A DNA stretch of 64,000 bases from Streptomyces sp. CNQ085 (lineage in GTDB: Bacteria; Actinomycetota; Actinomycetes; Streptomycetales; Streptomycetaceae), in assembly GCF_022614595.1 (NCBI RefSeq), contig NZ_JAJFAU010000008.1, forward strand, positions 1 through 64,000, given 5' to 3'. The notes under the pieces were generated by a model. That model was not told where the DNA came from, made no database searches, and saw only the letters and a program-made list of their open reading frames with translations. Shown here piece after piece: positions 1-8,587 of the stretch. Every line of letters starts with the position of its first letter. The first letter of the stretch is position 1. The translations under genes and the position numbers were made by a program.

Positions 1-77
1 GTGACGGCCACGGCCGTCACCGCGACCGCGAGTCCGGCGGCGGCGGAACCGGCCGCCACCCGCCATGTGTCCCGCAC
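1..77 (-). CDS. Probable D-alanyl-D-alanine carboxypeptidase (DacB-like), N-terminal fragment
   Basis: Only the first ~25 codons are inside the window; the gene runs off the left edge. Read on the minus strand from a GTG at 77, the peptide starts VRDTWRVAAGSAAAG and continues as an alanine/valine-rich hydrophobic stretch, as expected for a signal peptide or membrane anchor. An alternative in-frame GTG lies near 122. The identification rests mainly on context: in streptomycetes a penicillin-binding carboxypeptidase gene commonly lies divergent from inorganic pyrophosphatase. No catalytic motif is visible, so the product name is an inference. Confidence 0.45.
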   Translation of the reverse strand, partial: MRDTWRVAAGSAAAGLAVAVTAVAV

Positions 78-199
78 CTCGGACCAGCCCCTTTCGCGAC
101 CACACACCTGCGTGAGGGACACTTAACCACCACATCGCCGCTCTCCGGGGGACGCCCCCGGGCCACTGACGAGTGCTGAAGCATACGGAGGAGTCTCCC

Positions 200-697
200 T
201 TGGAGTTCGACGTCGTCATCGAGATCCCGAAGGGGTCGCGGAACAAGTACGAGGTGGACCACGAGACCGGTCGCATCCGGCTCGACCGGCATCTGTTCAC
301 CTCGACCGTCTACCCGGCCGACTACGGCTTCGTCGACAACACCCTGGGTGAGGACGGGGACCCCCTGGACGCGCTGGTGCTGCTGGAGGAGCCGACCTTC
401 CCGGGCTGCATCATCAAGTGCCGGGCCATCGGCATGTTCCGCATGACGGACGAGGCCGGCGGCGACGACAAGCTGCTGTGCGTGCCCGCGTCCGACCCGC
501 GCATGGAGCATCTGCGCGACATCCACCACGTGAGCGAGTTCGACCGGCTGGAGATCCAGCACTTCTTCGAGGTCTACAAGGACCTGGAGCCCGGCAAGTC
601 GGTCGAGGGCGCGGACTGGGTCGGCCGTGCCGAGGCCGAGGCCGAGGTCGAGGCCTCGGTCAAGCGCCTGGATGCCTCGGGCGGCGGCCACCGCTGA
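200..697 (+). CDS. ppa: Inorganic pyrophosphatase
   Basis: Soluble family I pyrophosphatase hydrolysing PPi to two phosphates, pulling biosynthetic reactions forward in the cytoplasm. The 165-aa product has the family core: [11 protein letters not shown] near the N-terminus, then the metal-binding block YPADYGFV and the acidic stretch [10 protein letters not shown], and IKCRAIGMF. The start chosen is TTG at 200, because GGAGGA at 187-192 is correctly spaced and the protein then begins [12 protein letters not shown] like its relatives. An upstream in-frame GTG at 173 would add nine residues of no known role. Divergent from the dacB-like gene. Length is normal for the family. Confidence 0.96.
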   Translation: MEFDVVIEIPKGSRNKYEVDHETGRIRLDRHLFTSTVYPADYGFVDNTLGEDGDPLDALVLLEEPTFPGCIIKCRAIGMFRMTDEAGGDDKLLCVPASDPRMEHLRDIHHVSEFDRLEIQHFFEVYKDLEPGKSVEGADWVGRAEAEAEVEASVKRLDASGGGHR

Positions 698-738
698 GCC
701 CGCCGGATCCGCCCCCGGGCGGGCCCGCGCCCACTCCC

Positions 739-786
739 GTGCCCCGGGGCGCACGCGGCCGCCGTGCCGTGCGCGCCCCGGGGCAC
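739..786. terminator. Intrinsic-type hairpin between ppa and the thrE-like gene
   Basis: Near-perfect inverted repeat with arms of about 16 bp (gtgccccggggcgcac and its near complement) around a short GC loop. It lies 42 bp after the ppa stop and about 100 bp beyond the end of the convergent exporter gene, so it can serve as a bidirectional terminator. No U-tract is present, as is usual in Streptomyces. Confidence 0.7.
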
Positions 787-889
787 GTCCCGTCTCCGGC
801 CCCGGAGAACCGGTCCGGACAGCCGTCCGCCCGCCCCGGAGCGGGACGGGCGGATGCGGTGGGACGGAGAACGCGGACGCCGGGCCGGA

Positions 890-2614
890 TCAGAAGCCGC
901 GGGTGCGCTTGGCCGCGCGCCGGCCCGACAGCGGGGACTCCTGGCCCGGCGTCTTGATGAACAGACGGGCCAGCTCGTTCCCCAGGTTGACGCCGATCGC
1001 GATCGCCAGCGCCAGGGCGGCCGCCTTCGAAAGGTTCTGCAGGCCCTGGTCCAGGTGCCCCTGCGCGATGCCGATCAGTCCGAAGTAGATGGCGCTACCG
1101 GGCAGCAGCGGGCCTATCGCCGCCGTGATGTACGGCAGTGCCGAGACGAACCGGTAGCGCGACATCAGCTGCCCGAACAGGCCCACCAGGCCCGCCGCCG
1201 CCGCGGTCGCCGCGACGGGGTCGATCCCGCCGGTGTCGGCCATCGCGCCGTACACCAGCCAGGCGACGCCGCCGTTGAGCGTGGCGAGCAGCACGGTGGA
1301 GCGCTCCTGCTGGAGGAGGACGCAGAAGGTCAGGGCCAGCAGCATCGCCGCCAGGAGCTGGAGCAGCGGCCGGCTGCGGATATCCAGGCCCTCCGGGTTG
1401 AACTCCGCGCCCATCTCGGAACCGATGTAGAGCATCAGCAGCACGCCGCAGACGATGCCGACGACCAGGTAGACGACCTCCAGCAGCCGGGCCGAGGCCG
1501 TGATGTAGAAGCCGGTCAGCCCGTCCTGCACGGCGGCGACCAGCGCTCTACCGGGGATCAGCGGGAAGAGGCCACCGGTGACGACCGCGGACGCCCTGAT
1601 GTCCAGGCCGAGGTCCGCGGCGAACAGCTGGACCAGCACGCCCAGCACCGCGGGCGGTACCGCCGCGGCCACGAACTGGTAGAACTCCGGCAGCCCGCGC
1701 TGGGAGAAGAACCAGGCGAGCCGGTCGCCGAGCATCGCGCCGAGCGCGGCCAGGAAGAAGACCACCCAGCCACCGCCCACCAGCGTGGACGCCGCGCCCG
1801 CCAGCAGGCCGCTGGCCACGGTGAGCGCACCCTTGGAGTACGGGTGGCGGTTGCGGCGGATCTCGGCGAGGCGGCCGTACGCCTCCTCCAGCGTCACCTC
1901 GCCGTCGGTTATGTCGGCCACCAGGCGGTAGACGCCCGACAGCCGGTTGTAGTCGGTGCCGCGGCGGCGGACCGTACGGCTCAGCGAGACCGGGTCGTCC
2001 ACCAGCGACGGCTGGTAGGTGATCGTCAGCAGGGTGAAGGTGACCGTCGGTTCGCAACGGTCCAGCCCGTACGCGTGGGCCACCCCGAACATCGCCGCCT
2101 CGACGTCCTCGGCGCCCTCGCCGCCCGCGAGCAGCAGCTCGGCGATGCGCAGGGTCAGGTCGAGCACGCGCGGCGCCGACGGCCCGGTGTCGGCGTCCTC
2201 CTCGTCGGTGCGCCGGGGCCGCTCGGGCACCGGCCGCTCGCCCAGCGGCATCCGGACCATGGTGCGCATCCGGTCCTGCCAGGGTGCGCCCGGCCGCACC
2301 AGATTGTTGATCACCGGGATGCCCTCGGGCGGAGTGAAGGCGGACCCCGGCTCGAAGGCCGACGCCCTGCGCACGCTCTCGGGCACGGCGAACTCGGAGG
2401 TGGGGTGCTCGTCCTCGGGCGACGACGGGGGGGCCCTCAGCCCCTCGGGCACGGCGAACTCGGAGGTGAGGTGCTCGTCCTCGTGGTGCGGGGACTGCGG
2501 CGGTACGCCGGAAGGCGGGATGAAGGCGCTGCGGATCTCCTCGGGCGCGGACCTGCGGTCCTCGGGGCGGCCGGTCTCGGTCACCGTGTCGTTCCTCGTG
2601 GTCTCCAGGGCCAA
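890..2614 (-). CDS. ThrE-type threonine/serine exporter family membrane protein
   Basis: A 574-aa integral membrane protein of the ThrE family (DUF1212 N-terminal plus DUF3815 C-terminal regions fused), related to threonine/serine exporters of corynebacteria. The first ~150 residues are hydrophilic, proline- and glutamate-rich and probably cytoplasmic. From about residue 150 comes LRIAELLLAGGEGAEDVE, typical of DUF1212, followed by roughly ten hydrophobic segments between residues ~270 and 560. The N-terminal extension holds a duplicated block: EDEH-x-TSEFAVPE occurs twice about 23 residues apart. The gene converges on ppa with a hairpin between them. Substrate specificity cannot be read from sequence. 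Confidence 0.88.
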   Translation of the reverse strand: MALETTRNDTVTETGRPEDRRSAPEEIRSAFIPPSGVPPQSPHHEDEHLTSEFAVPEGLRAPPSSPEDEHPTSEFAVPESVRRASAFEPGSAFTPPEGIPVINNLVRPGAPWQDRMRTMVRMPLGERPVPERPRRTDEEDADTGPSAPRVLDLTLRIAELLLAGGEGAEDVEAAMFGVAHAYGLDRCEPTVTFTLLTITYQPSLVDDPVSLSRTVRRRGTDYNRLSGVYRLVADITDGEVTLEEAYGRLAEIRRNRHPYSKGALTVASGLLAGAASTLVGGGWVVFFLAALGAMLGDRLAWFFSQRGLPEFYQFVAAAVPPAVLGVLVQLFAADLGLDIRASAVVTGGLFPLIPGRALVAAVQDGLTGFYITASARLLEVVYLVVGIVCGVLLMLYIGSEMGAEFNPEGLDIRSRPLLQLLAAMLLALTFCVLLQQERSTVLLATLNGGVAWLVYGAMADTGGIDPVAATAAAAGLVGLFGQLMSRYRFVSALPYITAAIGPLLPGSAIYFGLIGIAQGHLDQGLQNLSKAAALALAIAIGVNLGNELARLFIKTPGQESPLSGRRAAKRTRGF

Positions 2615-2797
2615 GCTCGCCGCTCCTCACGCCTCCAGTCGTCTCCTCGCACGGACGTCGGGCTTCCCGCTCTCAGCGGGACATGTCCGTTCCTCCTCAG
2701 CGAGGATACGGCCGGGGACCCTTCCGGGAGGGGGCGTGGAGGTGGCCGTCGGGTGTGAGATGCGTTGCAGCGGCCGGGGCCCGGCGAGAGACCCCGG

Positions 2798-3205
2798 TCA
2801 GCCGCGGGAGCGGTCGTGCGGATGCTCCGCGTAAGGGTTCCCCATCGCCTCCGGCAACACCTCCGCCGACCGCTCGCCCTCGCCCGCGATCACGTACGCG
2901 CCACGCTCCAGGCGCTCGATCGGGTCCCGGGTCCGCTCCGCGCCGCCGACCGCCCTGTGCACCCACAGCCTCACGACCTCGCCGATGTGGCCCCACTCCT
3001 CCGGGGCGCCCGGCGGCTTCCACTCCCGGGCGACCTCGGCGCTCCACTCCTCCAGCGCCGCCACGCGGCGCCCGAGCAGTTCGATCGCCTCCCGGCGCGG
3101 CAGGTCGGCGATGAAGCCGACCCCGGCCGTGAGCACGTCCGGCCTCTCGTCGTGCGCCGTGAGCGACCAGCGCGGCAGCCGGATCGCCGCCACCGCCGAC
3201 CTCAC
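2798..3205 (-). CDS. Conserved hypothetical protein, 135 aa
   Basis: Not recognised. The product is soluble, helix-rich and charged, starting MRSAVAAIRLPRWSLTAHDE and ending in a basic tail. It has no signal peptide or membrane span. The middle (REAIELLGRRVAALEEWSAEVAREW) looks like an amphipathic helix. Codon third positions are strongly G/C, supporting real coding. It lies between the thrE-like and DinB-like genes with its own short gaps; no operon partner is evident. Confidence 0.6.
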   Translation of the reverse strand: MRSAVAAIRLPRWSLTAHDERPDVLTAGVGFIADLPRREAIELLGRRVAALEEWSAEVAREWKPPGAPEEWGHIGEVVRLWVHRAVGGAERTRDPIERLERGAYVIAGEGERSAEVLPEAMGNPYAEHPHDRSRG

Positions 3206-3283
3206 CGTCCCCTTCCGTGCCTTCCCGTCCGGACCCGCCGCCGGCCAGCGTAGACGGGCGGCGGCGGGCGCGGGTGCGAGAGG

Positions 3284-3847
3284 TCACCGGAAGGAGGACC
3301 AGTCCGGCTCCGGCAGCGCGCCCGTCTCGAAGACCAGGTCGAAGGCGCCCTTGCCGTCGATCGTCTCGCGGATGATGTCCGCGTGCCCGGCGTGCCGGGC
3401 GGTCTCCTCGATCTGGTGGAGCAGGCCCCAGCGCCAGGAGCGGGGCCCGCCCTCGTCCCAGGGCATCTTGGGGGCCGTGAAGGTGTCGTCGAGGGAGGGC
3501 ACCGCCCGGACCGTCTCCTCGGTCTCGCGCGCCACCCGCTCGTAGAGGTCCAGCAGTTCGCCGACCGTCTCGTCTTCCCTGGCGGTGAGGCTGTCCTCCC
3601 ACTCCTTCACGCTGGTCTCGAAGTCGAAGGGCTCCCCGCGCATCGTCGCCAGCGCACCGCGCTCGCCCACCGCGACGTGCTTGAGGATGCCGGCCAGGGA
3701 GAACGCGCTCACGGCCGGCCTGCTGCGCGCCTGCTCGTCGGTGAGCCCGTGGAGGGCTCGGCGGACGCCCCCGCGCTGGGCGTCCAGGTAGGCGAGCAGG
3801 GCTCCGCGCTCGTCGCCGCGGTTCTCGGAAGCGACAGGAACGGGCAT
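3284..3847 (-). CDS. DinB/DUF664 family protein
   Basis: A 187-aa four-helix-bundle protein of the DinB-like/DUF664 superfamily, many members of which bind a metal with three histidines and some of which are mycothiol- or bacillithiol-dependent transferases. Family landmarks are LLAYLDAQRGGVRRAL near residue 20, SLAGILKHVAVGERG (first His) near residue 50 and LLHQIEETARHAGHADI (two further His) near residue 140. Length is typical. The substrate is unknown. Transcribed apparently alone; start ATG at 3847 is preceded by GAGGAGAACC. Confidence 0.88.
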   Translation of the reverse strand: MPVPVASENRGDERGALLAYLDAQRGGVRRALHGLTDEQARSRPAVSAFSLAGILKHVAVGERGALATMRGEPFDFETSVKEWEDSLTAREDETVGELLDLYERVARETEETVRAVPSLDDTFTAPKMPWDEGGPRSWRWGLLHQIEETARHAGHADIIRETIDGKGAFDLVFETGALPEPDWSSFR

Positions 3848-4038
3848 GGGTGGTTCTCCTCACGCGTCGGTCGTCGGGCCGCCTTCCGGCCCCTTCACCG
3901 ATAACGACGCTACGAGGCCTTGGGGACGGGTTCTGTCCTCGATGCCTTCCCGCACGCTCCCCCGGCCGGGATTCTCCCGGGACCGTCGGCGACGTCCCGG
4001 GGCCCGGCCGGGGACACACCGGCCGCCGGATCCGGCGG

Positions 4039-4920
4039 TCAGATCTCCCCGCGGACCTTGTGGAGGAGCCGGCGGGTCTCCTCCGGGCCCAGGCTGTCCC
4101 GCAGGAGACGGTCGAGGACATCCTCGTACTGGGCGACCTCGTCCGGCTTGTCGACGTAGAGGGCGCTGGTGAGGTGCTCCAGATAGACGATGTCGGAGAT
4201 CTCCGACTCGGGGAAGCGCAGCAGTGTGAACGCCCCGCTCTCGGCCGGGTGCCCGCCGGTGTCGAACGGCATCACCTGGAGGGTGACGTGCGGCAGCTCG
4301 GAGAGTTCCGCGAGGCGTCGCAGCTGGGCGTCCATCACCTCGCGGCCGCCGTAGGGCCGGCGCAGCGCGGCCTCGTCCAGCACGCAGCGGAACTCCGGCG
4401 CCTGCTCGGACAGCAGCAGTCTCTGGCGCTCCAGACGCAGGGCGACGCGGCGGTCGACCTCCTCCGGCGACAGCCCCGACCGGTGGCCGCTGGTGACGAC
4501 CGCCCGCGCGTAGTCCTCCGTCTGGAGCAGCCCGGAGACGAACTGCACCTCGTAGACGCCGATGTGGGAGGCCGCGCCCTCCAGGCCGACGTACGTCTGG
4601 AACCAGTTCGGCAGCACGTCGCTGTAGTTGTGCCACCAGCCCGCGACGCTGGACTCACGGGCGAGGCTCAGCAGCGGCTCGCGCTCGGCCTCGTCGGTGA
4701 TGCCGTACAGCGTGAGCAGGTCCGCCACGTCCCGCGCCTTGAAGCTCACACGCCCCAACTCCATGCGGCTGATCTTCGATTCGGAGGCCCGGATGGAATA
4801 TCCGGCCGCCTCACGGGTGACTCCGCGGGACTCGCGGAGCCGCCGCAGCTGGGAACCGAGCAGGATGCGGCGCACCATGGACCCACTCGACCCGTTGGCC
4901 CCGTTCACTCCGTTTTTCAC
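4039..4920 (-). CDS. XRE-family regulator with DUF5753 (WhiJ-like)
   Basis: DNA-binding regulator of the large streptomycete WhiJ-like family. An N-terminal helix-turn-helix (LGSQLRRLRESRGVTREAAG, then SESKISRMELGR) spans about residues 20-75. The C-terminal DUF5753 domain (VAGWWHNYSD, YVGLEGAAS, VQFVSGLLQTEDYARA) follows to residue ~285. The start is taken as GTG at 4920, with GGAG nine bases upstream. Such regulators are typically encoded with a DUF397 protein and a HATPase anti-sigma-like protein, and both lie immediately to the right here. The divergent 300-bp gap holds a perfect palindrome that may be its operator. Likely role: control of development or antibiotic production, by analogy. 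Confidence 0.9.
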   Translation of the reverse strand: MKNGVNGANGSSGSMVRRILLGSQLRRLRESRGVTREAAGYSIRASESKISRMELGRVSFKARDVADLLTLYGITDEAEREPLLSLARESSVAGWWHNYSDVLPNWFQTYVGLEGAASHIGVYEVQFVSGLLQTEDYARAVVTSGHRSGLSPEEVDRRVALRLERQRLLLSEQAPEFRCVLDEAALRRPYGGREVMDAQLRRLAELSELPHVTLQVMPFDTGGHPAESGAFTLLRFPESEISDIVYLEHLTSALYVDKPDEVAQYEDVLDRLLRDSLGPEETRRLLHKVRGEI

Positions 4921-5107
4921 CGGAAATGCTCCTGTTTGTGTTCAGCTCTCCACCCCTGCACCAGTGCAGTCTGCCACCAATGCCTTCGTTGCGTGCCCGG
5001 GTGGTTACACACGATCGAAAGTAGCTCGTGCACGTGCATCTGCCCTTGCATCCGCTGTGAGCATTGGGAACCATGGGGAAAGCGCGACTGCACTCAGAAT
5101 CGGGGTA

Positions 5108-5123
5108 CTTGCGCATGCGCAAG
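5108..5123. promoter_or_regulatory. 16-bp perfect palindrome in the divergent intergenic region
   Basis: cttgcgcatgcgcaag is a perfect palindrome about 100 bp upstream of the HATPase gene and 190 bp upstream of the XRE gene. The rest of 4921-5223 is unusually low in GC for this window and otherwise contains no recognisable gene. An operator for the adjacent XRE-DUF5753 regulator is the simplest reading, by inference. Confidence 0.5.
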
Positions 5124-5223
5124 ATCCACCGAAGCAGCGCAATGAGTGGAACGCGATACGGAGTACCACCGCTGACGGGGTCCACCAGGGCCATGACCGC
5201 CGCAATGCCAGGAGTGTCTCGTC

Positions 5224-5859
5224 ATGGGGACCGGAGGACCGACCGTGCTCGACCGGTTATGGCATGACTTCCCGTCGCTCGACCCCGACGCGCTCTCCGG
5301 CTCGGCCTCCTGCGCGCTCCAGCCACGTTACGAGGCGGTGAGGACCGCCCGCGAGTTCACCCGGAACGTACTGCTGCGCTGGCGGCTGGCCGGGCACTTC
5401 GACACCGTGGCCCTGGTGGTCTCGGAGCTGGTGACCAACGCCCTGCGCCACGGCGTACCGGGTGCCGTCTCCGGCGAAACCCTGGATCCGCCCGTGCGGC
5501 TCCATCTGATGAACTGGTCCGGCCGCCTGGTGTGCGCCGTGCGTGACCCCAGCGGAAAGGCGCCCGTGGCGAAGAGGCCCGGCGAGGGGGCCGCCGGGGA
5601 ATTCGGCGGCATCGGCTGCGACTTCGGCGACGACCTGGACGGCCTCGGCGATCTCGGCGATCTCGGCGGCGGTCTCGACGGGGAGTTCGCCGACCTGTTC
5701 TTCGACGACACGGCGGAGTCCGGGCGCGGCCTCTTCCTCGTCGAGTCCTTCAGCGACGCCTGGGGCTGGCAGCCGATGCCCGACGCCATGCCCGGAAAAG
5801 TGGTCTGGGCGCTGTTCCGGCTGAACCCCGGAGGGGGTACGGGCGTCAGTCCTGTATGA
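5224..5859 (+). CDS. HATPase_c anti-sigma-factor-like regulatory protein
   Basis: Small ATP-binding protein of the SpoIIAB/RsbW-type GHKL family that in streptomycetes partners with XRE-DUF5753 and DUF397 proteins. The N-box is visible as VVSELVTNALRHGVPG around residue 65, and a G-box-like SGRGLFLVESFSDAWGW sits near residue 180. Between them is a low-complexity insert (residues ~125-160) rich in Gly-Asp-Leu, with repeated GDLGDLGG. Total 211 aa. ATG at 5224 follows AGGAG. Its 3' end overlaps the convergent DUF397 gene by 14 bp. Confidence 0.85.
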   Translation: MGTGGPTVLDRLWHDFPSLDPDALSGSASCALQPRYEAVRTAREFTRNVLLRWRLAGHFDTVALVVSELVTNALRHGVPGAVSGETLDPPVRLHLMNWSGRLVCAVRDPSGKAPVAKRPGEGAAGEFGGIGCDFGDDLDGLGDLGDLGGGLDGEFADLFFDDTAESGRGLFLVESFSDAWGWQPMPDAMPGKVVWALFRLNPGGGTGVSPV

Positions 5860-6085
5860 GGTGGTCGAACTCGCCGTCCTTGACTCCGAGCAGCATCGCC
5901 TCGACCTCGGCCGGGGTGTAGACCAGCGCGGGGCCGTCCGGATGGCGTGAGTTCCGTACGGCCACCTCCCCGCCGGGGAGCTTGGCGAACTCCACGCAGG
6001 CTCCCTGCGAGTTGCTGTGTCTGCTCTTCTGCCAGAGGACCCCGTGGAGGTCCCCGGCTGCCATGCCGTTGTACGCGTGGGGCAT
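5846..6085 (-). CDS. DUF397 domain protein
   Basis: 79-aa single-domain protein of the DUF397 family, found beside XRE-DUF5753 regulators and thought to act as an antagonist or antitoxin-like partner. Diagnostic segments are WQKSRHSNSQGACVEFA (residues ~18-34), VAVRNSRHPDGPALVYTPAE and a short acidic C-terminus. ATG at 6085 has GGGAGAG eight bases upstream. Completes the WhiJ-like triad with the genes at 4039 and 5224. Confidence 0.93.
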   Translation of the reverse strand: MPHAYNGMAAGDLHGVLWQKSRHSNSQGACVEFAKLPGGEVAVRNSRHPDGPALVYTPAEVEAMLLGVKDGEFDHLIQD

Positions 6086-6154
6086 CGGACTCTCCCGGCT
6101 GTGCGGTCGGGGGCGGTCGGTCGCGGTCAGGGCTGAATCGGTCAACCAGCCCGG

Positions 6155-6232
6155 ATCATAACGCCGTTCACGTGCGGATGCACGTGAGGATGCACGTGCA
6201 CGACAACCTGTCACGGTGTCATGACAACCTGT
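6155..6232 (-). promoter_or_regulatory. Promoter and direct repeats upstream of the DUF397 gene
   Basis: On the minus strand a TATGAT -10-like hexamer lies at 6155-6160, about 70 bp before the DUF397 start. Just upstream are 12-bp direct repeats of acgtgMggatgc (6170-6181, 6182-6193, partial 6194-6201), then gacaacctgt twice (6202-6211 and 6223-6232), 21 bp apart. Two helical turns of spacing suggests protein binding on one face of the DNA. Confidence 0.5.
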
Positions 6233-6326
6233 TGAAAGGTCGGTCGGCGCCCGGGGCGGCAGCCGGGCGCGGAACGCGCGCCCGGCTGCCGTACGCGCGC
6301 CGGCCACCACGCCGTGCGCGCGCCGT

Positions 6327-6692
6327 TCACGCGCCGGCGTCGCCGGTTTTCCCCTCCAGGAGACCGCGCAGGTCCCCCAGATCCCCCATTCCGCGCCAGA
6401 GCCGCTCGTACGGGCTCAGCCAGTGCTGCACCTCGCTGAGCGGCCCGGCCTCCAGCCGGTAGTGCCTCTCCCTGCCCTTGCGCCGCTCGCTGACCAGGCC
6501 GGCCTCCCGGAGCACCTTCAGGTGCTCCGAGAGGCTCGGCCTTCGCATGTCGAAGTGGTCGGCCAGCCGCCGCACGGGCTGCGGCCCCCCCACCCGGAGC
6601 AGCCTCAGCACCTCGCGCCGGGTCGGGTTGGCCAGGGCGGAGAAGAGCCGGTCCTCGCGGAACCGGTTCTCGGGTACGTCGATGGCGGTCAT
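6327..6692 (-). CDS. ArsR-family transcriptional regulator
   Basis: 121-aa winged-helix repressor. The core is FSALANPTRREVLRLL, then the recognition helix RRPSLSEHLKVLREAGLVSERRKGR and the beta-wing HYRLEAGPL, ending WLSPYERLWR. The WLxxYErlW tail is typical of the ArsR subfamily adjoining SRPBCC genes. No cysteine metal-binding motif (CxC) is seen, so metal sensing is unlikely. Start ATG at 6692 follows AAGGGGG. Confidence 0.92.
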   Translation of the reverse strand: MTAIDVPENRFREDRLFSALANPTRREVLRLLRVGGPQPVRRLADHFDMRRPSLSEHLKVLREAGLVSERRKGRERHYRLEAGPLSEVQHWLSPYERLWRGMGDLGDLRGLLEGKTGDAGA

Positions 6693-7442
6693 GTTTCCCC
6701 CTTGCGAGCCAGTGGTCAGCTGGCGGTGACGGAGAGGAGGGACGCCGGTGCCGCAGGTCGGCGGCGTTGGGCCGCTCGCAGTCCGCTTCGGTGGTCGTCG
6801 GTCTCCCGAATGATCCCCCGGCGGGCGCCTGTAGCGGAACCCTGTCCCGCCGGCTGAACGGCCACGCCCGGCTCCGCCCGCCCCCGGCGTCGAGTCGGCC
6901 CGGAGCCCTGACGTGCGGGTCACGGCACCGACGACGTGAGGAACCGCGACGAGCACGGAACCCGCCGCGCGGGACGGCGCGGACCGGGCATGGCACGCCT
7001 CCCACGCGCCTCCCACGCGCCGTCCCGCGCCGCGTCGCGGGCCCGCCCGCCCGCACACCGATGGCGGCCGGCTCCCTTCCTGCCGCCCGGCGCCGTCCCG
7101 GCGTCCGCCGACCGAGGCAGCGCCCGGCGGACGCCGGGCGCCTTCTCCGCCCGCCCCGCACCGGCGTGCCGGTCAGCCGGTCAGCCGGTCAGCCGGTCAG
7201 CCGGTTGAACAACGAGCCCGCCCCGGACGCACGCCCGGGGCGGCGCGCCGGGAGCCCGCCGTGTCCGGATCCGCCTCCTGACCGGCCATCACCTTCCCGG
7301 CGGTACGCGGGACTCGGACGCCGCGGCGGCCCTCGCCCATCCGGATCAGTCCAGCGCGCGGGACCGCCACCCGGCCCCCACGATGAGGACCGGGGCCGCC
7401 GGGCGGCGGCCCGTGTGGAGCCATGTCCGGGGAGATACCGCT
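6693..7442. other. 750-bp intergenic region
   Basis: No convincing gene on either strand: open frames here have the wrong codon pattern, with C/G not concentrated at third positions, and no family similarity. It contains the four-copy octamer array at 7171-7202. Probable promoters for the flanking divergent ArsR and MreB-like genes must lie here, but no clear -35/-10 pair was identified. Confidence 0.5.
7171..7202. repeat. Tandem array of four 8-bp units (ggtcagcc)
   Basis: Four perfect head-to-tail copies of ggtcagcc, followed by a partial fifth. It is non-coding. A sister array with the one-base variant gctcagcc, also four copies, lies at 61743-61774. Confidence 0.9.
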
Positions 7443-8471
7443 GTGACCGTCAGTCTTGAGCAACTGAGCCGCTGTTCCGTAGCCGTCGACCTCGGCGCGG
7501 CCAGGACCCGGGTCTACCTCAAACGGTTCGGCGTCATCGTGGACGCTCCGTCGGCCGTCGCCGTCAACACCCGCTCCGGAGCCCTGATCGCGGTCGGCGC
7601 CCCGGCCGAGCGGATGGTGGGCCGCACTCCCGAGCACATCCGGGTGGTGCGGCCGGTGTCGGGCGGCACCGTGGTGGACATCGACATGGCCCGGCGGATG
7701 CTGCGCGCCCTGGTGGGCGACCGGATCCGCCGGGCCTGGCGGCGCAAGCCGATGCTGCGCGCCGCCGTGTGCATCCCGCACGACGCCGAGCCGCTCGTCC
7801 AGCGCGCCGCGATCGAGACGCTCACCGGGATGGGCGCGCGGCGAGTGGAGCTGGTGGACAGCCTCATCGCGGCGGCCGTCGGCTCCGGGCTGCCCGTGGA
7901 GGAACCCGAGGCCACCATGATCGTGATGTGCGGTGCGGCCACCTCGCACGTCGCGGTGCTCTCGCTGGGATCCATCGTCGCCTCCGAGACGGTGCCGGTC
8001 GGCGGCGAGATCATCGACCGCGCCGTCGTCCAGCACCTGCGCAACCGGCACGAGCTGGTGCTCCCCGGCCAGGCGGTCCACCCCCTGCACCTGGCGATGT
8101 CCGTCGCCCCGCCGGAGCAGACCGAGGCCGAGGTGTACGGCCGGGACGTGTCCACCGGGCTGTTCCGCACGGTGAGCGTGGACACCGAGAGCGTGCGCGC
8201 CGCCATCCGGCCCCCGCTGACGGCGATGGTGGACGCCATCCGCGGCGTACTGCGCCAGTGCCAGCCCGACCTGGTGGCCGACCTCGCGGACCGCGGGATC
8301 ATGCTGGTGGGCGGCAGCGCGATGCTGCCGGGACTGGACTCGATGCTGCGGCAGGCCACCGGGATGCCGGTGCACGTCGCCGAGCAGCCGGCCGTCTGCG
8401 CGGTGGAGGGCCTGGGCGCGATGCTGGAGGGGCGGGTGCGGCTGCTGCACCGCGATCCGCTCAGCCGCTGA
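7443..8471 (+). CDS. MreB/Mbl-like actin-family protein
   Basis: 342-aa bacterial actin homologue. The phosphate-1 motif appears as AVDLGAARTRVYL (residues ~14-26) and the adenosine-loop-like segment LVGGSAMLPGLD near residue 285. Other landmarks are RPVSGGTVVDIDMARRMLR and VPVGGEIIDRAVV, which match MreB family order. Streptomycetes carry MreB plus Mbl-type paralogues active in spore-wall and aerial growth; this copy stands alone, not with mreCD, so it is more likely an Mbl-type paralogue. GTG at 7443 is chosen because GGGGAG precedes it by eight bases. Confidence 0.88.
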   Translation: MTVSLEQLSRCSVAVDLGAARTRVYLKRFGVIVDAPSAVAVNTRSGALIAVGAPAERMVGRTPEHIRVVRPVSGGTVVDIDMARRMLRALVGDRIRRAWRRKPMLRAAVCIPHDAEPLVQRAAIETLTGMGARRVELVDSLIAAAVGSGLPVEEPEATMIVMCGAATSHVAVLSLGSIVASETVPVGGEIIDRAVVQHLRNRHELVLPGQAVHPLHLAMSVAPPEQTEAEVYGRDVSTGLFRTVSVDTESVRAAIRPPLTAMVDAIRGVLRQCQPDLVADLADRGIMLVGGSAMLPGLDSMLRQATGMPVHVAEQPAVCAVEGLGAMLEGRVRLLHRDPLSR

Positions 8472-8555
8472 CGGGCCGTCCGTCGGCCGGGACCTCCGCG
8501 CCGGACGCGCCGGGGCCGTCCGCACGGGCGCGGGCAGGACGGAGAACACCGGCAA

Positions 8556-8585
8556 CCCGGGCGCCCCGGCGCGGGGGCGCCCGGG
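8556..8585. terminator. Hairpin between convergent genes
   Basis: A perfect 12-bp stem (cccgggcgcccc at 8556-8567 with its complement at 8574-8585) around a 6-base loop, ending three bases before the convergent SRPBCC gene stop. It probably terminates both transcripts. Confidence 0.75.
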
Positions 8586-8587
8586 CA

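Noticed and set aside
764..2758. Very long open frame antisense to the exporter gene
   Set aside because: Gln/Arg/Gly-rich composition typical of the reverse strand of a high-GC gene, with no family match. The minus-strand exporter has clear homology and proper third-position bias.
6767..7459. Open frames in the 750-bp gap before the MreB-like gene
   Set aside because: Pro/Arg-rich with no G/C bias at third positions, no ribosome-binding site and no recognisable family.
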